A DNA stretch of 64,000 nucleotides from Scandinavium sp002470465 (GTDB lineage: Bacteria > Pseudomonadota > Gammaproteobacteria > Enterobacterales > Enterobacteriaceae), in assembly GCF_040750395.1 (NCBI RefSeq), contig NZ_JBFLVD010000008.1, positions 124,001 to 188,000 on the forward strand, read 5' to 3'. Below are positions 63,443-64,000 of the stretch, one piece after another (position 1 is the stretch's first letter; every line of letters starts with the position of its first letter). A program made the position numbers and the translations under genes. The notes beneath the pieces are model-generated. The model searched no databases. It saw nothing but the letters and a program-made list of their open reading frames with translations, and was not told the origin of the DNA.

Positions 63443-64000
63443 AGTTCCTCGGGAAGTTCATCCAGTTCCGGGGGCGCGTCCAGTGGCAGCGTGATGACAA
63501 AGCTTGCCCCGCCTTCCGGGCGATTATGTGCGCTCAGCTCGCCGCCGTGCACGTCGACGATAGCCTGACAAATCGCCAGTCCGAGCCCGACGCCCGGAAT
63601 GGCCGACTCTTTGTGGCCTCTGGAGAATTTAGCAAAGATTGCCTGTTCCTGACCAGCGGGGATGCCAGGGCCGGAATCCCAGACCTCAAGCTGCAACAGT
63701 GCCGGTTGAGCCTTTGCGGAAATGCCGATGGTGGCGGAAGGGCCGGCATACTTCACCGCATTTTCCAGCAGATTGATCAGCACGCGTTCAAACAGGGAGC
63801 CGTCAACGTGAATCAGGGTGAGCGGGTTGCCAAGCGCCAGCTCGATATGACGACCGCCAAGCCCCATCTCGAGGGTACGGATAGCGCTGCCGACGACTTC
63901 CTCCAGCGTGAGCCACTCCCGGCGCAGATTGAAGCCGCCGGACTGAATACGCGCCATATCCAGCAGGTTATTCACCAGGCGGGTAGTGTTGAGCACGTGC
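63439..64000 (-). CDS. kdpD: Sensor histidine kinase KdpD (partial, C-terminal part)
   Basis: Only the last 187 or so residues are in the window. The segment covers the end of the HisKA dimerisation domain (VNNLLDMARIQSGGF) and the HATPase domain with N box (INLLENAVKYA), G1 (VWDSGPGIP) and G2 (GVGLGLAICQ). The N-terminal KdpD sensor, USP and membrane parts lie beyond 64000. It is coupled to kdpE. Confidence 0.95.
   Translation of the reverse strand, partial: HVLNTTRLVNNLLDMARIQSGGFNLRREWLTLEEVVGSAIRTLEMGLGGRHIELALGNPLTLIHVDGSLFERVLINLLENAVKYAGPSATIGISAKAQPALLQLEVWDSGPGIPAGQEQAIFAKFSRGHKESAIPGVGLGLAICQAIVDVHGGELSAHNRPEGGASFVITLPLDAPPELDELPEEL

Overview
The window is chromosomal DNA from a member of the Enterobacteriaceae. 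Gene order and protein sequences follow the E. coli 13.5-16 min region closely, from dcuC-pagP-cspE-crcB through the lipA/dacA/mrd/leuS/glt/lnt/miaB/ubiF blocks, the metT-gln tRNA operon, asnB-nag, glnS-chiPQ-fur-fldA-seqA-pgm and potE-speF-kdpED. The departures from E. coli K-12 suggest an Enterobacter/Lelliottia/Leclercia/Klebsiella-type genus. These are a metal efflux operon between dcuC and pagP, no cit operon beside rna, no hscC/rihA block between ybeL and gltL, no cobC beside nadD, and a NagE whose membrane domain differs from the K-12 form. The genus call is inference; the family call is firm.

Layout. 1-1073: the end of a fructose-type PTS operon (EIIC cut by the window edge, then EIIB). 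1362-3631: rna and dcuC. 3969-10371: a five-gene Cu(I)/Ag(I) efflux operon (a Met/His/Cys-rich periplasmic protein, a CusF-like chaperone, then CusC-, CusB- and CusA-like proteins), the main accessory segment. 10489-13155: pagP, cspE, crcB, ybeM, tatE. 13393-19425 onward: lipoate genes lipA and lipB with ybeF and ybeD, then cell-wall genes dacA, rlpA, mrdB, mrdA, with rlmH and rsfS. 23554-28412: nadD, holA, lptE, leuS. 28627-32438: ybeL and the glutamate/aspartate ABC operon gltIJKL with the embedded sRNA SroC. 32842-39809: lnt, corC, ybeY, ybeZ, miaB and the divergent ubiF.

39939-40721 holds eight tRNA genes on the minus strand (Met, Leu, Gln-UUG x2, Met, Gln-CUG x3) behind one strong promoter. 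40953-49292: asnB and the amino-sugar regulon (nagD, nagC, nagA, nagB, and divergent nagE) with two NagC operators and a CRP site. 49474-53334: glnS, chiP, chiQ. 53423-58452: fur with its Fur box, fldA, ybfE, ybfF, seqA, pgm. 58590-64000: potE and speF with the ornithine-sensing leader peptide gene speFL, then kdpE and the 3' part of kdpD.

Most genes are housekeeping. The parts that work together are the envelope Cu/Ag export operon, the chitin/GlcNAc regulon (chiPQ, nagE, nagBACD under NagC, with ChiX pairing at chiP), the polyamine acid-response unit (speFL-speF-potE), and the glt operon, which carries a likely GcvB target in its leader and encodes SroC, a sponge of GcvB. No prophage, insertion sequence, CRISPR array or toxin-antitoxin pair is visible.
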